A stretch of DNA of 64,000 bases, from the NCBI RefSeq assembly GCF_002234675.1, contig NC_019866.2, positions 23,839,455 through 23,903,454 on the forward strand, written 5' to 3'. Origin of the DNA: Oryzias latipes (Eukaryota; Chordata; Actinopteri; Beloniformes; Adrianichthyidae). This document shows positions 1 through 11,833 of the stretch, piece by piece. Under the pieces are notes generated by a model, which was not told the origin of the DNA, did no database searches, and saw only the letters and a program-made list of their open reading frames with translations. The position numbers and the translations under genes were made by a program. Every line of letters starts with the position of its first letter. The first letter of the stretch is position 1.

Positions 1-413
1 CATACCCAGGAGAGGCGGGGCGGTCTGCCAGGAGCACCCCCTCAATGGGTTTGACTGACAGGACCTTCAGGGTGCAGCAACAGCAAACGACATCCAGCTC
101 AGCATCCTGCCTCAGCCCATCCCGCTCCTGGGCCGTGTCCTGTGTGGACACGATTGTCTCCGCGCCAAGCAAGAACCCGGCCAGCTTGCCCCCACCTTCA
201 TCCATCGCCTACTATAACTGCAGCAATAACAACGGCCACCTCCTCCTCAAAAGCCAGCCCGACTCCTGCGAGGCGGCTTTGGCTAAGCCCCGGCCGGCCG
301 TGAGGCTGACTGGAGCACGGCCAGCGGTCTGCGCTGGCAGATCTGCAGACAGGCGGGGTTGCCCCACCTCCCCTGTCAAACCCAAGCGCCCCTTTGTGGA
401 ATCAAATGTGTAG
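1..413 (+). CDS. tanc2: tanc2, 3' terminal coding exon (partial)
   Basis: This is the C-terminal end of a TANC-family scaffold protein, a large postsynaptic ankyrin/TPR protein that binds PSD-95-type PDZ domains. The reading frame is open from the window edge (codons start at base 3) to TAG at 411-413. The readable parts fit the TANC2 tail as I recall it: RSTPSMG near the start, WAVSCVDTIVS, a PPSSIAYYN block, NNNGHLLL, and the end SPVKPKRPFVESNV, whose last four residues are a class I PDZ ligand. The middle, between NGHLLL and TSPVKPKRP, is diverged. The neighbour cyb561 converges on it, as CYB561 does on TANC2 in human, which supports tanc2 over tanc1. The upstream exons lie outside the window; which teleost paralogue this is cannot be told. 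Confidence 0.92.
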   Translation, partial: YPGEAGRSARSTPSMGLTDRTFRVQQQQTTSSSASCLSPSRSWAVSCVDTIVSAPSKNPASLPPPSSIAYYNCSNNNGHLLLKSQPDSCEAALAKPRPAVRLTGARPAVCAGRSADRRGCPTSPVKPKRPFVESNV

Positions 414-1010
414 AGAATGACCACAGAACCGGGTCGGATTGGCACACGCCCAGGTGGAACTTGACTGGCTGGAAAAGTCATCATCTTGAACACAAAGAGA
501 AAGAAAAGACAAAGGATTTCCAGCCGATCAAAGACTTTATTAGAAGTGTAGTTTCTGACATGAAAACCCCCCCGGCTGGGAAAGTTTAAAAGGCACAGAA
601 CTTTGAGGGCTGGGATAAAGAATCGTCCTCTCACTGAGCAGGAATCCACATCTGCCATATTTATCTTTTAAAGACTATGAACCTTGTTTTGTCTTCAGTT
701 TGTCTTCAGATCCCATCTGTCCTGTCTTTCTTACCTCGACCTATACCAAGTCAAGCACACAGAAGCATGACCAAACACTAAAACATGACATGCACAGACT
801 TAGATTTGCCTTCTTTCAATGGTATTGCTGTTTTTCAGACTGCTAAATGCCTGTCAAGGACATTTCCTGATAAGAGACTAAACAGATCACGTTTCATCCG
901 ATTGCATCAAGACTTTACAGTTTTATACCCAAAATATGCAAAAAGAATCTGCAAAACATTTGCTATATTTCATACATATTTTCTAAAACAGTAAATAGGC
1001 ATAATAAACC
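414..1010 (+). other. tanc2: tanc2 3' UTR (start)
   Basis: AT-rich non-coding sequence follows the tanc2 stop. A canonical AATAAA at 1003-1008 is the first good poly(A) signal, giving a 3' UTR of about 600 bases. Later signals (for example AATAAA near 1541) could give a longer form. Confidence 0.5.
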
Positions 1011-1030
1011 AACGTGACTGGAATTTAGGT

Positions 1031-2907
1031 GATTTTTCTTGGAAAGATTCTGAGATATTTTAGTCAAACCAGACCAGACTGGGCTGATCCAGAACCAACT
1101 GAGCCACTCACAGCCAGATCCACCTCTTCTCTGTAAAAACATTTACCTGGATCTTAGGAAAGAACTCAAAGAAGACAAATATTTTATAGAAGGCTTGCAT
1201 TAAAAAAAAAAAAAATGAGCCAGCAGAGTTTATAGTCACATACTATCTGCCTGAGTGGGTTTACATCAGGGCAGCTGAAATGTGACTGTAGAGCAGCCAT
1301 AGTTCTGATCCAGGCCCAGATGATGGTGATAAATTGGCTCCTGTCTTCTGGTTTGTACCATATTAAGTCTGTCATAAATCTGCACCCATGCCGTCTATGA
1401 CCATAAGAAAACCACTGGATTCAAATGTTGTTTACTCTGTGGGATAGTGATTCCTGCTTTCAGTTTTTATTCAAAAACTATAATAGCATTTTTAACAGAA
1501 CCATCATTTCAACAAAAAAGGTGGAACTTCGCTGTTAAAATAAAGAATTACTACATTAAATCAACATTTTCTTTGTCCAAAATAGTATAAAATGCTTAAA
1601 ATTAAAATTTCTGCATTTTTGGAATTCATATATTGTTATGATTGGTTGGAACCAATTTTTTTTAAACCCCGCCCTACTTGTCATGATTCCTGGTATTCCT
1701 CTGATGTCAGACAGTAAACGGAAGAGGCTGTCAGACTGTGAATGTAACACCTTTGCTGCTTTCAGACCCACTCCTGATCTCCATGGCCTTTCCCGCACAG
1801 CCAGGTGTTGCTGTAAATCTTCTTTTCCTCTCTGCTCTGGAGTGTGAGCTGCCACATGCCATCAGCCCGCCTCTTTTTTACAGTCATGTGGGTTGTTGAG
1901 GGTCTGCGTGTGTGGCTGGTTAAATCATCTTATTCTATCCTCAGACACCATTACCTGACCCTTGCCGTGGCCCCCTTACAGAGATAGCTCTGTATAGAGG
2001 GCGGGGACACCGTACGGATCTTGTTTGTCCTGGGCCGACATTCTCTGAAGTTACGTCTTTGTGTAAAACCACTTCTCTGCAACGCTGCTTTCATCAACTA
2101 TCTTGGGCTTTATTTTTAAACTGCTGGTGTCCTCAGAGACCTGAGGTGTACCTCAGTTTTTCTGTGTTTCCAGTTAAAGGGAGACCTTTTAACTGGAAAC
2201 GCTTTAACTTGATGATTAGATACTGGAAAGGGCTCGCGCTCTGTTTCTTCTGAGACATGAATGTCAGGTTGTAGCCATTTCAAACGTCCGTTTCTATGTA
2301 GATGTGGGTCTTTGGGTTGAGGAGCTGCAGGTTCTTTTTGGTTCTGAATTGTCGGTCACGGTCTCTGGCATCGCCCTGATTTCTTTGTGCTCTGGCAGAT
2401 GCAGGTCTGCTGATGTGGGACATTGTTTTTCTGAGCGTGACAGTCGCCTGCAGGGAGGTGAACCGTCAGGACCTGGACCTGGGTGGGGCTTTCTTACAGG
2501 AGCTCTCGTACTTGAACCCGGATCCAGAACAGCCTTGGTCTTTAAGCCTTGAACTGCTGTTTAATGACTGACTGCTGTTACTTTCACAAAGGTGAATAAA
2601 GTCGATTGGTGCTCAAGTGAAGCCCACTGTTGTGTTTGTGACTGATTGTGCTTGATCCAAACATTAAAAGGGGTCTTGTGGACATAGAGACAAAACATGA
2701 CATAAGTGTATATGCTGATGGTATTAACTATGGCATCCATACTCATCCTTAACCCTGTACCTATCCTATTTGATACACACATTTCTGAGACCTCTATCTC
2801 ACTTGCATGATCCAAACATTTCTGCCCTGTAGTTCATCGTCATTCCACTAGTAGCAGCAGAGGGAATTTTCCCACTCGTTTGAAAATGGCTGCTTCCATG
2901 AACTCTC
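1031..2907. other. Intergenic, no gene seen
   Basis: AT-rich sequence with only short chance reading frames. It may include a longer tanc2 3' UTR. No conserved domain, RNA gene or complete transposon was recognised. Confidence 0.4.
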
Positions 2908-2911
2908 TTAA

Positions 2912-3099
2912 CCCTTGTGCTATCTTCTATGACCCCAGCCTGACGTGTTCTTCCTACCATGACAAAGGTGGAAAGATTTCATGTAATCCATGGACACCAG
3001 TGAAGATCACAAATCACTGAAGAAAAAAGTTCAGAGCACTGTCTAGTGGGTCTACATGACCCAACTCCCAATGTTAAAGTGCCTTGGATAGCACAATGG
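2912..3099 (+). mobile_element. TTAA-flanked MITE, copy A
   Basis: A 188-bp member of a family found five times in this window. It begins CCCTTGTGCTATC right after TTAA (2908-2911) and ends GATAGCACAATGG followed by TTAC. Inverted ends starting CCC and TTAA target duplications are the hallmark of piggyBac-type elements; there is no coding capacity. It has the same orientation as copy D at 22167. Confidence 0.75.
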
Positions 3100-3163
3100 T
3101 TACACACTTTTAACAGGAAAAGCAAAAACGTACCAAATCACCCATCATAATTGATTCCATCTA

Positions 3164-3660
3164 CACTCCCCGGCCACTTTATCAGGTCCACTTTGCTGGT
3201 TGGAACCCTTTTGTCTTCAGAACTGCCTTAATCCTTGGTGGCATAGATTCAACACGGTTCTGGAAACATTCATCCGCGAGTTTGGTCCATGTTGACATGA
3301 CAGCATCACACAGTTTCTGCAGATTTGTCTGCTGAACATCCATGATGTCAATCTCCCGTTGCCCCACATCCCAAAGGTTCTCTATTGGATTCTGGTGACT
3401 GTGGAGGCCGTTTGAGTCCAGAGAACTTTTTGTCATGTTCTAGAGACCAGTCGGAGATGATTCCAGCTTTAGGACATGGCGCCTTATCCTGCTGGAAGTA
3501 GCATCAAAAGATGGTCCACTGTGGTCAGAAAGGGATGGACATGGTCAGCAACAACACTCAGGTAGGCTGTGGCGTTGGAACCATAATCACCTGGTTCTTG
3601 CAAGCCCAACGTGGACCAAGAAAATATCCCCATTACCATGACACCAGTTCTGTTCAATCA
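3164..3660 (-). pseudogene. Tc1/mariner-like transposase fragment
   Basis: The minus strand encodes the C-terminal part of a Tc1-type DDE transposase. The motif NPIENLWD, followed by REIDIMDVQ and a basic end (PPRIKAVLKTKG), is the typical stretch after the last catalytic acidic residue. About 84 residues stay open (3182-3436); further upstream the frame is broken. The edge near 3164 (CACTCCCCGGCCACTTTATCA) looks like a transposon end. It is a dead, truncated copy. Confidence 0.75.
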
Positions 3661-3995
3661 TGAGCTGAGTGAAGATCCAAGGGTTTGAGGAGTTTTATGT
3701 ATGTTTTTCTCTTCACAGTCACAGTTTTATCTCAAATGTGAATTCAACCAAAAATCTGTTGGGTCTTCACATTAAGTCACAGCTATACAGAAAGGATGTG
3801 TTTTATTGAGTCATCTAGAGTGACATAATGAAAGTCATTAAGCTAGTTTTGTTTGTTGTGCCTGCAGGAGTTTCAACATCCAAAATGGTTCTCTTTGAGA
3901 ACTTTCCATATCATGAAAGACATGTCCAGCTGTGGGATACATCCCAGTTTAGATTTCTTTTTAGGAAGCTATAAAACAATCGTTTTGTTGTGTAA

Positions 3996-4200
3996 TCCTT
4001 GTGCTATCCTAGGCACTTTAACATTGGGAGTGGGGTCATCTAGACCCACTAGACAGTGCTCTGAACCTTTTTTCTTCAATGATTTGTGATCTTCACTGGT
4101 GTCCATGGATTACATGAAATCTTTCCACCTTTATCCACCTTTGTCATTGTAGGGAGAACACGTCAATGTAAGGGTGGGGTCATCTAAGATAGCACAACGG
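3996..4200 (-). mobile_element. TTAA-flanked MITE, copy B
   Basis: A 205-bp copy of the same family as 2912-3099, in the opposite orientation and nearly identical to copy C. Its right end is followed by an intact TTAA (4201-4204); the left flank has decayed to GTAA. Confidence 0.75.
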
Positions 4201-4395
4201 TTAAACGAATTATCTCAGGAGATTTGGGAAAAAAATGTGTTTTACAGCATCATAGACGTGCAGAAACCCTCCTTTTCTGATGCAGCTCTGCAGAAATAGT
4301 GAAGCTGAAGGTCCATGAGGGGCTGGGTCCCAGCATCTCTGCATTCTTTTCAGGAACTATTTCAAATCCAGACACTGTAGCTGTTTCACTCAGAC

Positions 4396-4401
4396 TTTAT
4401 T
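4396..4401 (-). terminator. cyb561 poly(A) signal
   Basis: TTTATT on the plus strand reads AATAAA on the minus strand, about 500 bases past the cyb561 stop codon. It is a canonical signal on the right strand and at a suitable distance. Confidence 0.6.
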
Positions 4402-4904
4402 TGAGACCAGCAAGGATGCCACAAACAATCTCCAGAATGTACATTTGGCAAAGGGACCCACAGATGGGTCTGTACTCAGGTCCAACAACACAAAATCACT
4501 TCAGCAACATCCAACGCACAGGGGAGCTGCAGAGACACCGTCCTCTTTGGAAGTTCAGAGCTTCTTGATGTCCTTGAGACTGAGTGAACATCAGAGGAAT
4601 GTTGTCTAAAGCTTTCCGAGTCATCTGCTGAGATTAACTTGCACATAAACACCAAACATGTAAGGGGGAGGACTCTGTGCACAGTGGGCGGAGCTTGTCC
4701 GTAGTGCACGTTTAAGCTTGCAGAAGCACGTCTCTCACCGTAGGATAAAGGCACGACAATGTGAGATGAAAGCATCATTAACTAACGTGAGACACGTCAA
4801 ACACGGCAGGGACGGCGTTCTTCATTCCAGGTTACCAGAAGCTTCTGACAGCTCTTTGGGAGCTTTTCACGAGCTGGTCGGCAACAGGTGACTTCAGAGG
4901 AAAG

Positions 4905-7900
4905 TCAAGGTGTGGCTGGGGCCTCCCCCTCAGTCAGGGTCTTGAAGTGTACTGACAGAGCCTCTTCCTCTGGGTTTGGTGGGCGTCTATACTCTTCTCT
5001 GGTTACCAAGTAGCAAAGAAGCACTCCAAATAGCACCAGTAAGACCCCCAGGATGTTGGCCAGCACCCCCTCTGGGGGAAACTGAGGGTAGGAGGACCTA
5101 AGGCAGAAAAAAAAGGAAGCATTAAGGGTTTGTTCCCACACTAGTGTGAGGTTTTTCATTAGAAGGGGTCGGGGTTGCAGGAAGAAAACGAGCTGTAATG
5201 CCATCAGAGGGCATGGACATTGGTCAGACACAGACTCAGACCATTGATAGTCGGGGAGCCCTGGTAGTGGCAGCACAACAGTCCACTAACTGAAATAAAT
5301 GCCGTCGGCAGCAGCAGGACCTTTTCCATTCCCACTTCAGAGGTCTGTGCAGGTCTCCTGGACTGTTCTACAGGCTGGTTCATAATTTGGGAGTCGCATT
5401 TGTCTTGTTCGTGGCAGAATGCCCTCATCTGACTCTGGTTGTGATGGGACTATTGGTCAAAAATGGAGGGGGGGTGGGAATGTGGATTTAAGGTCAAATG
5501 AAATGCAGAGTGGGGTGAGCAGCTTGAAAGACGTCAAACATGGCAACAGTTTTCCATGTGTGAGGGGGTCTTATTAGGAGACCTCCTTAAGGATCTGCAG
5601 TGAGCGAATGGGCAGAATGTCAAAGAAAACCATGAACCAGCTTTTATCATGACAGATGAGGATGAGGTAGCCTATTATGGGAGCAAAAACTATCTTTTTC
5701 AGACTTTAGTCAGAAAAACTAGTCAGCCTGAACCTGCAATCTTCATCCAAACCAGCTTTCTTCACCTCCTTTAGGAGTTTTCTGTAGTTTCTCTTTCAGG
5801 AACAGTCCACAGGAATCTCCCCTAACAACACTCTCTAGAAAGAATCAAATTCTGAAGCGGACCAACCCTCCCTTAAAAATAAATCCACTGTTGTTTTCCA
5901 AAACCAGCCCAGACCAGGATGGAAAAAAGCAGCTAGAACAGCAGCTAGCTTCGCTGGTCGTCTGGCTGCCATGTGAGAAGAAGCTCCTGCAGCTCCTCAC
6001 ATCACCACATTTATACACTTCTTCATGACTCCTGCTTCTTCAGATTCTCCTCCAAACACATGAAGCAGACTTGGTTTCCTCCCTTTGGTTCTCCTCCTCT
6101 CTTCGTTTTCCTCTGCATTTAAACAGAGACCCTCGTTCTCAAGAGTTTACTTGTTTGGTCCAAACACCTGCTGAACCAAGAGGACATCAGAGGAAACCGG
6201 ATCTGGATCCGAACCATAGCTGCTTGACTGGCTGCTCCTTTAAACCACTTTATCCCAGCATGCATCACACAAGCAGTTTGTGATCTAAACAGAAACCATC
6301 AAAACATGAAAGAACAGGTGAGTGAGGGGGGGGTCCTGCAGACGTACTCGATGCTGAAGAGGAGTTTCTCGGTGATGCCAAGCAAACTGGTTCCTATGGC
6401 CATAACCAACAGGGTCAGCCCGCAAAACACGTGGATTGGCAGGTATGTGGCTCGTAACCATGACGACGCCCCGGGAAGCAGGAAGAAGAGCAAACCCATC
6501 ACCCACTACAAGAAACGGAGCCGGTCAGTGTTTCTGTCCACCTTAAATGAAAATCCAGTACTCAGTTTTCGAGCGGTCGAATACCTGTAGGCTGAAGAGA
6601 ATCAAGGTGGTAAGGCCGCCCCAGCTGTGCAGAGAGTACAGGTGTGGAATGAGGGAGGCTGAGTGGAAGTCAAACACGGCTGCAACCCCTGTGCAGACAG
6701 ACAAACACATCATAGAACCGCTTGCCATCTCCGTCTCTGGTGTTTGTGTTCACACCGGACTCACCTACGATGCTGGTGACGAGGGCGAGCAGGTGAATTG
6801 TGCCGTGAAGCAGCTTCACCTTCTTCTTTGCCTCGTTTGAAAACACTCTGTAGACCAGGATAGCTGAACACACAGACACACACACACACACACACACAGG
6901 CAGGCCCTCGTCAGACCTGATCTGATTAGGAACTTTGAATTGGAAGAAGTCACACCAAAAATCCTGAAAGTCATCCTGATGCTGTTTCTTACCTGAAACA
7001 AAAGGTCCGAGTGCACACACATGTAACATGTCTGACCCCTTACCTGCTAAGAAAGTCACTAAAACTACACAAGCTACCAAGCCTGCAGGCAGGAAACCTG
7101 ATGTCATCTGTGTAAAGCTGCACTGATCCTAGGAAATAGTATTTCTCATTTTTACTTGGATTTGAGGACAAAAAGTCTGATCAGGACAGGAAAAAGGCAC
7201 GCAGTCTAAAGTAATCCCATTACAGTGGCAGAGTGTGTGTCTGTGTTAACCGTCTGTGTTAACCCCCCCCCCCTCCGGGTGTTTCCATCTCCTGCCTCCT
7301 CGTTCTCTGTTTAATGTGGAGCCGACCTTTTGCTTTATTGCTGTAATGTAATCTCGCAGTGAAGCAGTTGAGTCAATGTGATTACTCGTGTTAACCAAAG
7401 TACCCCGAGCTGAAAGTAATGAGGAAGCCCCACATCATCTTCTTCTGCAGGTCCAGCAGCACCGTGGGTGGGGGGTGATTACATCCACACACAGCTCCCA
7501 CGGGAATCAGATCAGCTACAGTGGAGGAAATAAGGATTTCATCCTTGGCTGATTCTGCAGGCCTGGCCACTTAAGAAGAAACCGACAGTCTGTCATCCTG
7601 ATGGTCGGTTCAACATTTAAATCCACTCCTAAAGAACTGAAACACATCTATTTGCATTTCATTGAGACTAAGAAGGATTTGAACCCTCTTGTCAGAAAGG
7701 CTTGTGGCAGAGTACAACACAGAAGTCAGAGGTTAGTTGTAGTTGATGAGCAGATTTCTGCAGATAGGAGGAGGAATTCGGCTCCACTCTTCTTTGTAAA
7801 TGACTTCTAAAACATTCAGATTTGGGGGCTGTTGCTGTTCTCTTAATCACAAAAACCCCACCAGGTCAGATGTGGTTTGGAGCCCCAGACCTAAAGGTGG

Positions 7901-10545
7901 ATCGATGGTTTTTGTAGTTTATTCCGGTCTTCAATCTTCTCCCTTAAATCCACTGAAAGCTCTTTGGTCTTTCCCATATTGTCTGGAGTCTGACTGATGG
8001 ACAGGTGTCTTTTCTACAGGTGATCAGTTCAAACAGGTGTCTTCAGTGCAGGTGACAGGTTGATTAGGAGAGTCTAACTAGTCTGTGTGAACCAGAACTC
8101 TTTTGAGGTTAAAGGGAAGCAAATACTTATTTCTCTCAATGAGATGCAAATAAATGCACAAAAAAGATCTTTAAAGATGTTTCAAATGCTTTAAATGTCA
8201 AACTATGATTTAAATGAAGACGACACTGTAAGCAGAAATTAAGGTTTTATGGCCTTTTCCTGTGACTTTGATTTGATAGGGTTTATTTCAAGCAATCAAA
8301 GCAAGAACAATGCACAAAACAATTCAATCAGCAGTTATACATTCGTACAAAGACTCGTCCCTCTTGTCTCGTCACAAGATGCTTCAACGTTCGAGGGTTT
8401 AAGTGAATAATGCCACTAATTGCTCCAGGAATCAATGAATAGAAACGTATTTTTCAGCTCCAACAGTTTTCTATCTTCTTGTTAAGCCTAAACTGGGGGA
8501 TTGGGGGGGGGGGGGGGGGGGTAACCACAAGGGACATCTGGTTATTGTCATCATAAGGCTGCGCTGTAGCCTTAAGGCTAACACACTCAAAAGATGTGCC
8601 TGGTTACTCCTGCTGGTAACCATGGCAACATGCTGCCCTAACTGCATCAGTCCTGTGGCAGAAAGGAGCCCCCCCTCTTTCAGACCCGAAGGCTCACATA
8701 TCAGGGTGTTTCAAATCTCCTGCCGTCCTCGTAAAGCCGTGGATCGAGGACCCAACCACAGATGAAGTATTTTTTTCTTTTGTCTTTACTGAGATTTAAG
8801 TCATAAATTGCTCAGATTTGCCTGTTTTTCTGTCATGAAGCTAAAACAAACACAACCAAACATGTAGATAAAAGTGAGAAATAAAAGGAGTTTCAATCAT
8901 TAGATGATTGACAATCATATTCATGCTTTTGTTTGATTGTGACAGCAATCATCCCCACTCCTTTGATTATTTTACATCTAAAAATGTGCTGATAAATACT
9001 AGAACATGGAAATGAGTGAAAGATTAAATATCAAAGGTAAATGTGTTTGATATGAAAGTAGAACAATTCCTCCAGAACTCCAAGAATCCATAAGAGATGA
9101 TGAAAAGTCATAGAGAAACTTAAAGACGGCCTCACACTGAACAACAGTAAAGGCCTGAGTCACACAGAGGAGGAAGTCTACAGGAAGTGAGGAAGACATG
9201 AGGAGCTCTTCTCCCTCAGCTGATCTTCAATCAGATGTCTGTGGAGGAGTCAGATCCATTTTTCCAGAGGTAAGACCACCTCTGTGTTGAGCTTCTGAGG
9301 AAAGCTTGAGGTCAAGCTTTGGACAAATCGACTTGTGAGGAAGACAACGGTCCACCTGAGGTCAGAGTTGGGGTCAGATCCAGCAGAGAAGGATCCTTAT
9401 GGAGGACAGGTCTGTTGTTCAGTGGATGTTAGGTTAAAAAAAACCCAAACCGATTTAAATTAAAGAAAGAAAAAATGAAAGTCAAAACACAGTTGGACTC
9501 GTGTTGATGTCCTACTGGAGACGTTTTGTTCCCAACAGTATTTGGAGAAAAGACTGGAGTGTGACCCAAAAATGTGTGATAAATAACAAAATGAAAGAAA
9601 TTTCTCTTAAAATAATTCTCAAAGTTTACCAAACTTGGCTAAGATACATTAAAACAATTGACCCCAACTTTTGCACACAAAAAACCCCCAGAAACAATGA
9701 ACCATCTTTTTTTTTTTTATTTTACTGAAAGCAGACTTTTTGGGAAAAAGTGTTTACAATTCATCAAAGAACATTTTCACCCCAACTTCACTCTGAACTT
9801 TGAACAAATCATTTTTGGCTTTCATAGAAAAAATGTGCACTCAAATAAAAAAAACAACTCATCATTTATCTTAGCATTATATTTGGCAAATTCTATATCC
9901 ATAAAGGCTCATTCCCATCATCTTCTATTTTCCGCCCATATTAATCAAACAAATTGAAATGCATCTCCGTTCCATCTCTAAAAGCCGTGATCAGAAAGCT
10001 GCACATATGACATTTGTAGAGCCTTGAATGGATTGTGTTAAATGTGTGTTATATGTATTGGCATATTTGAATTTTATTTGGTAAAATGGTGTTTTGGACT
10101 ATTTACTTCCATTTTGTGCAAAAAAGTTGTTTTTAAATAAAAAACTGCTTAATTTAACCCTTGTGCTATCTTCTGGGGTCCAAATGACCCCACTCCCAAT
10201 GTCAACGTGCCTCGGAGGCACGTTGACATTGGGAGTGGGGTCATTTGGACCCCAGAAGATAGCACAAGGGTTATGAGTGCCACCCCCCTCCCCCAAGTGA
10301 CAGGCAGGTCCCACCTGGGGGTTGCGGGTTGAGGACTCACCGTCACCGTGCAGCAGGACGAGGCCCAACACCATGCACAGAGGGTGCAGGTTGAACTCCC
10401 GGGCTGAGCCATCCCAGGCGAAGCCTCCGCGGTAATGACCCATCCACACGCCGGTGAGCACCACCGACAGCAGACCCAGAACCTGCGACACCCCCACCAG
10501 CCCGGCAAACACCGAGCCCCTGCGGTCCGGGCTCGAATCCTCCAT
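4905..10545 (-). CDS. cyb561: Cytochrome b561 (cyb561), complete, 5 coding exons
   Basis: Transmembrane ascorbate-dependent electron carrier; in vertebrates it moves electrons across the chromaffin/secretory vesicle membrane to regenerate ascorbate inside. Coding exons on the minus strand: 10545-10341, 6863-6765, 6688-6585, 6505-6348 and 5097-4905. Each has AG/GT borders and the phases join to exactly 252 codons plus TGA, against about 251 in human. Six hydrophobic helices are visible. The four haem-binding histidines are H54 (FNLHPLCM), H88 (KLLHGT), H122 (YSLHSW) and H161 (LPIHVF), with the same spacing as in the mammalian protein. The tail [16 protein letters not shown] is a conserved cytosolic end. 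The start [10 protein letters not shown] lies four bases inside its exon, after a cag acceptor. The exon 5 donor (GA|gtacgt) is weaker than the others, but only this join restores the PPEGVLAN frame. Confidence 0.96.
7517..8230 (-). mobile_element. Tc1-like transposon remnant in cyb561 intron
   Basis: The segment begins CAGTGGAGGAAATAAG and carries AAGCAAATACTTATTTC near 8118, sequences I associate with the ends of a common teleost Tc1-type element. Internal text such as CCACTGAAAGCTCTTTGGTC fits its transposase region read on the minus strand, but no usable frame remains. The right border is uncertain. Confidence 0.5.
8502..8521 (+). repeat. Poly-G tract
   Basis: A run of about 18-20 G in the first coding intron of cyb561. 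It is a possible quadruplex and a likely spot for length error. Confidence 0.8.
9535..10140 (+). pseudogene. L1-like LINE ORF2 3' fragment (decayed)
   Basis: Broken frames here match the copy at 15259-16347: INNKMK, a YIKTIDPNF stretch, PETMNHLF and [12 protein letters not shown] parallel its INIKMRD, YKKTLDPNC, PETISHLF and FEHIIFGLHEKN. This is the C-terminal part of an L1/Tx1-type ORF2 around its cysteine motif. The first Cys-x2-Cys has decayed and frameshifts separate the pieces. It lies inside the cyb561 intron, opposite to the gene. Confidence 0.7.
10158..10270. mobile_element. TTAA MITE copy E: perfect 113-bp palindrome
   Basis: Two 56-bp arms pair perfectly around a single central G at 10214. 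Both ends carry the family terminus CCCTTGTGCTATC. The left flank is TTAA (10154-10157) and the right is TTAT. Unlike the 188-218 bp copies, this one has only the terminal inverted region and no unique middle. It sits 71 bases past the donor of the first cyb561 coding exon. Confidence 0.85.
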
Positions 10546-10759
10546 AATTCTGCAGACACAAAAATACAGTTCGGACACCAAAACTGTCTGTTTCCAGATC
10601 ATCCACTCAGAGACGCGGGTAAAAGCTCCTGAGTGAGTTTTTAACGGAGCATCCCCTACCAGGATGCTGCCCCCACCATGCTTTTCCCCTCAGCTCCCTG
10701 TTCTTTATTTTTCCCTCACAAGGCCACCCCTCCCGATTAAGCCACAGGTCCGGTTTCGT

Positions 10760-11110
10760 TCTTACTGCGGCTGACACTCCGGACATAGCCGCCCCCGCGC
10801 GCACCGCTCTGAGTGCACCTGCCGCAGCCGTGAACGCGCACCGCCACATCAGCAGGTACAACAGCAGGAAATGAGCGGCGCGGACGCCGCGCGGTCTCCC
10901 GAGCATCAGCTTGATCCGGATCGGATCTGGATCAGATCAGCACAAGTGGAGAAGACTCACCTGATGCGCCGACGAAAGACCAGAGAGACCACCACCCGAA
11001 AGACCGCAAGCACGCGCGCGTCTGTGTTTATGATCGACGAGCTGACACCACGTGACCGGAGCACAGGATGAGGGGAGGGGCCGCGGTGAGGGTACGTCAC
11101 TGTTTCATGG
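10760..11110 (-). promoter_or_regulatory. cyb561: cyb561 promoter and 5' UTR exon
   Basis: A local CpG-rich block just upstream of the cyb561 coding start. On the minus strand a perfect donor (CAG|GTGAGTC) ends a probable non-coding exon at 10961, which would splice to the acceptor at 10551-10550 in front of the ATG. A CACGTG E-box lies at 11049-11054. The transcription start itself cannot be placed. Confidence 0.55.
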
Positions 11111-11135
11111 CGGTGAGGCAAAACGCCTCATCCCA

Positions 11136-11567
11136 ATTTTTGGATAAGGAAATGATTCTGGGTTTCCTTAAAGCGAAGTAGACAAAGATTGTATTTTTGT
11201 TACACAGTTGTTTTTATTATTAGCAAAATTCCATGTGCAGAAAGCCAAATGGTCTGACTGAAAAACCAAAATTCCAACAATTTCTGAATGAAATCAGTAC
11301 TATAACATTATCAAACAACTGCAAAACCAAAAGGCAATTCGAACTCATTTGAGTTTTGAAAAATATAAAATGTATTAAAGCCCATAGGTTATTAAATTGA
11401 TATTTTTTTTTCTCATTTATTGTACATGTATGTTTATATGTATTTGTATATAATTTTGTTGTATTCTTGTGTTTTTTTTCTTAAATTTCTACACGTTTCA
11501 CTTCCCCCTGAGACATTTACTATGTTGTTGTATTACGTTGTTTGTCAATAAAGTCTGAAAAAAAATT
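11136..11567 (+). mobile_element. 5'-truncated LINE 3' end with target duplication
   Basis: A 432-bp insert flanked by the 10-bp direct repeat CCTCATCCCA (11126-11135 and 11568-11577). It ends in a TTGTCAATAAAGTCTG segment and an A-rich tail, as expected for target-primed reverse transcription. No coding frame is left; it looks like the 3' UTR of an L1-like element. Confidence 0.65.
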
Positions 11568-11833
11568 CCTCATCCCAGAAGGAAAACCATGATTTATTCA
11601 CGTATTTTCAAAAAAAGATCCCGCAATCCGGTAAAAAACTGAACCAGTAACCACGACGATCACGACAATGTGTGTGTGGGTGTGTGTGTGTGGGTGTGTG
11701 TGGGCGGGTGTGTGTGTGTGTGGGTGTGTGCTGTAAAGTTGCAGCCCACTCTGAGCTAGACCCCGCCTTCAGTAGCCCCCAGGTAAAGGGAGTTGGAGAG
11801 CCCTGGTTATTGACGTCTGCTTATTCTTCTCAG

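Noticed and set aside
6670..7107. 145-codon minus frame across a cyb561 exon as a separate gene
   Set aside because: It reads through the cyb561 exon 6863-6765 out of splice context and through a CA microsatellite; it is a shadow.
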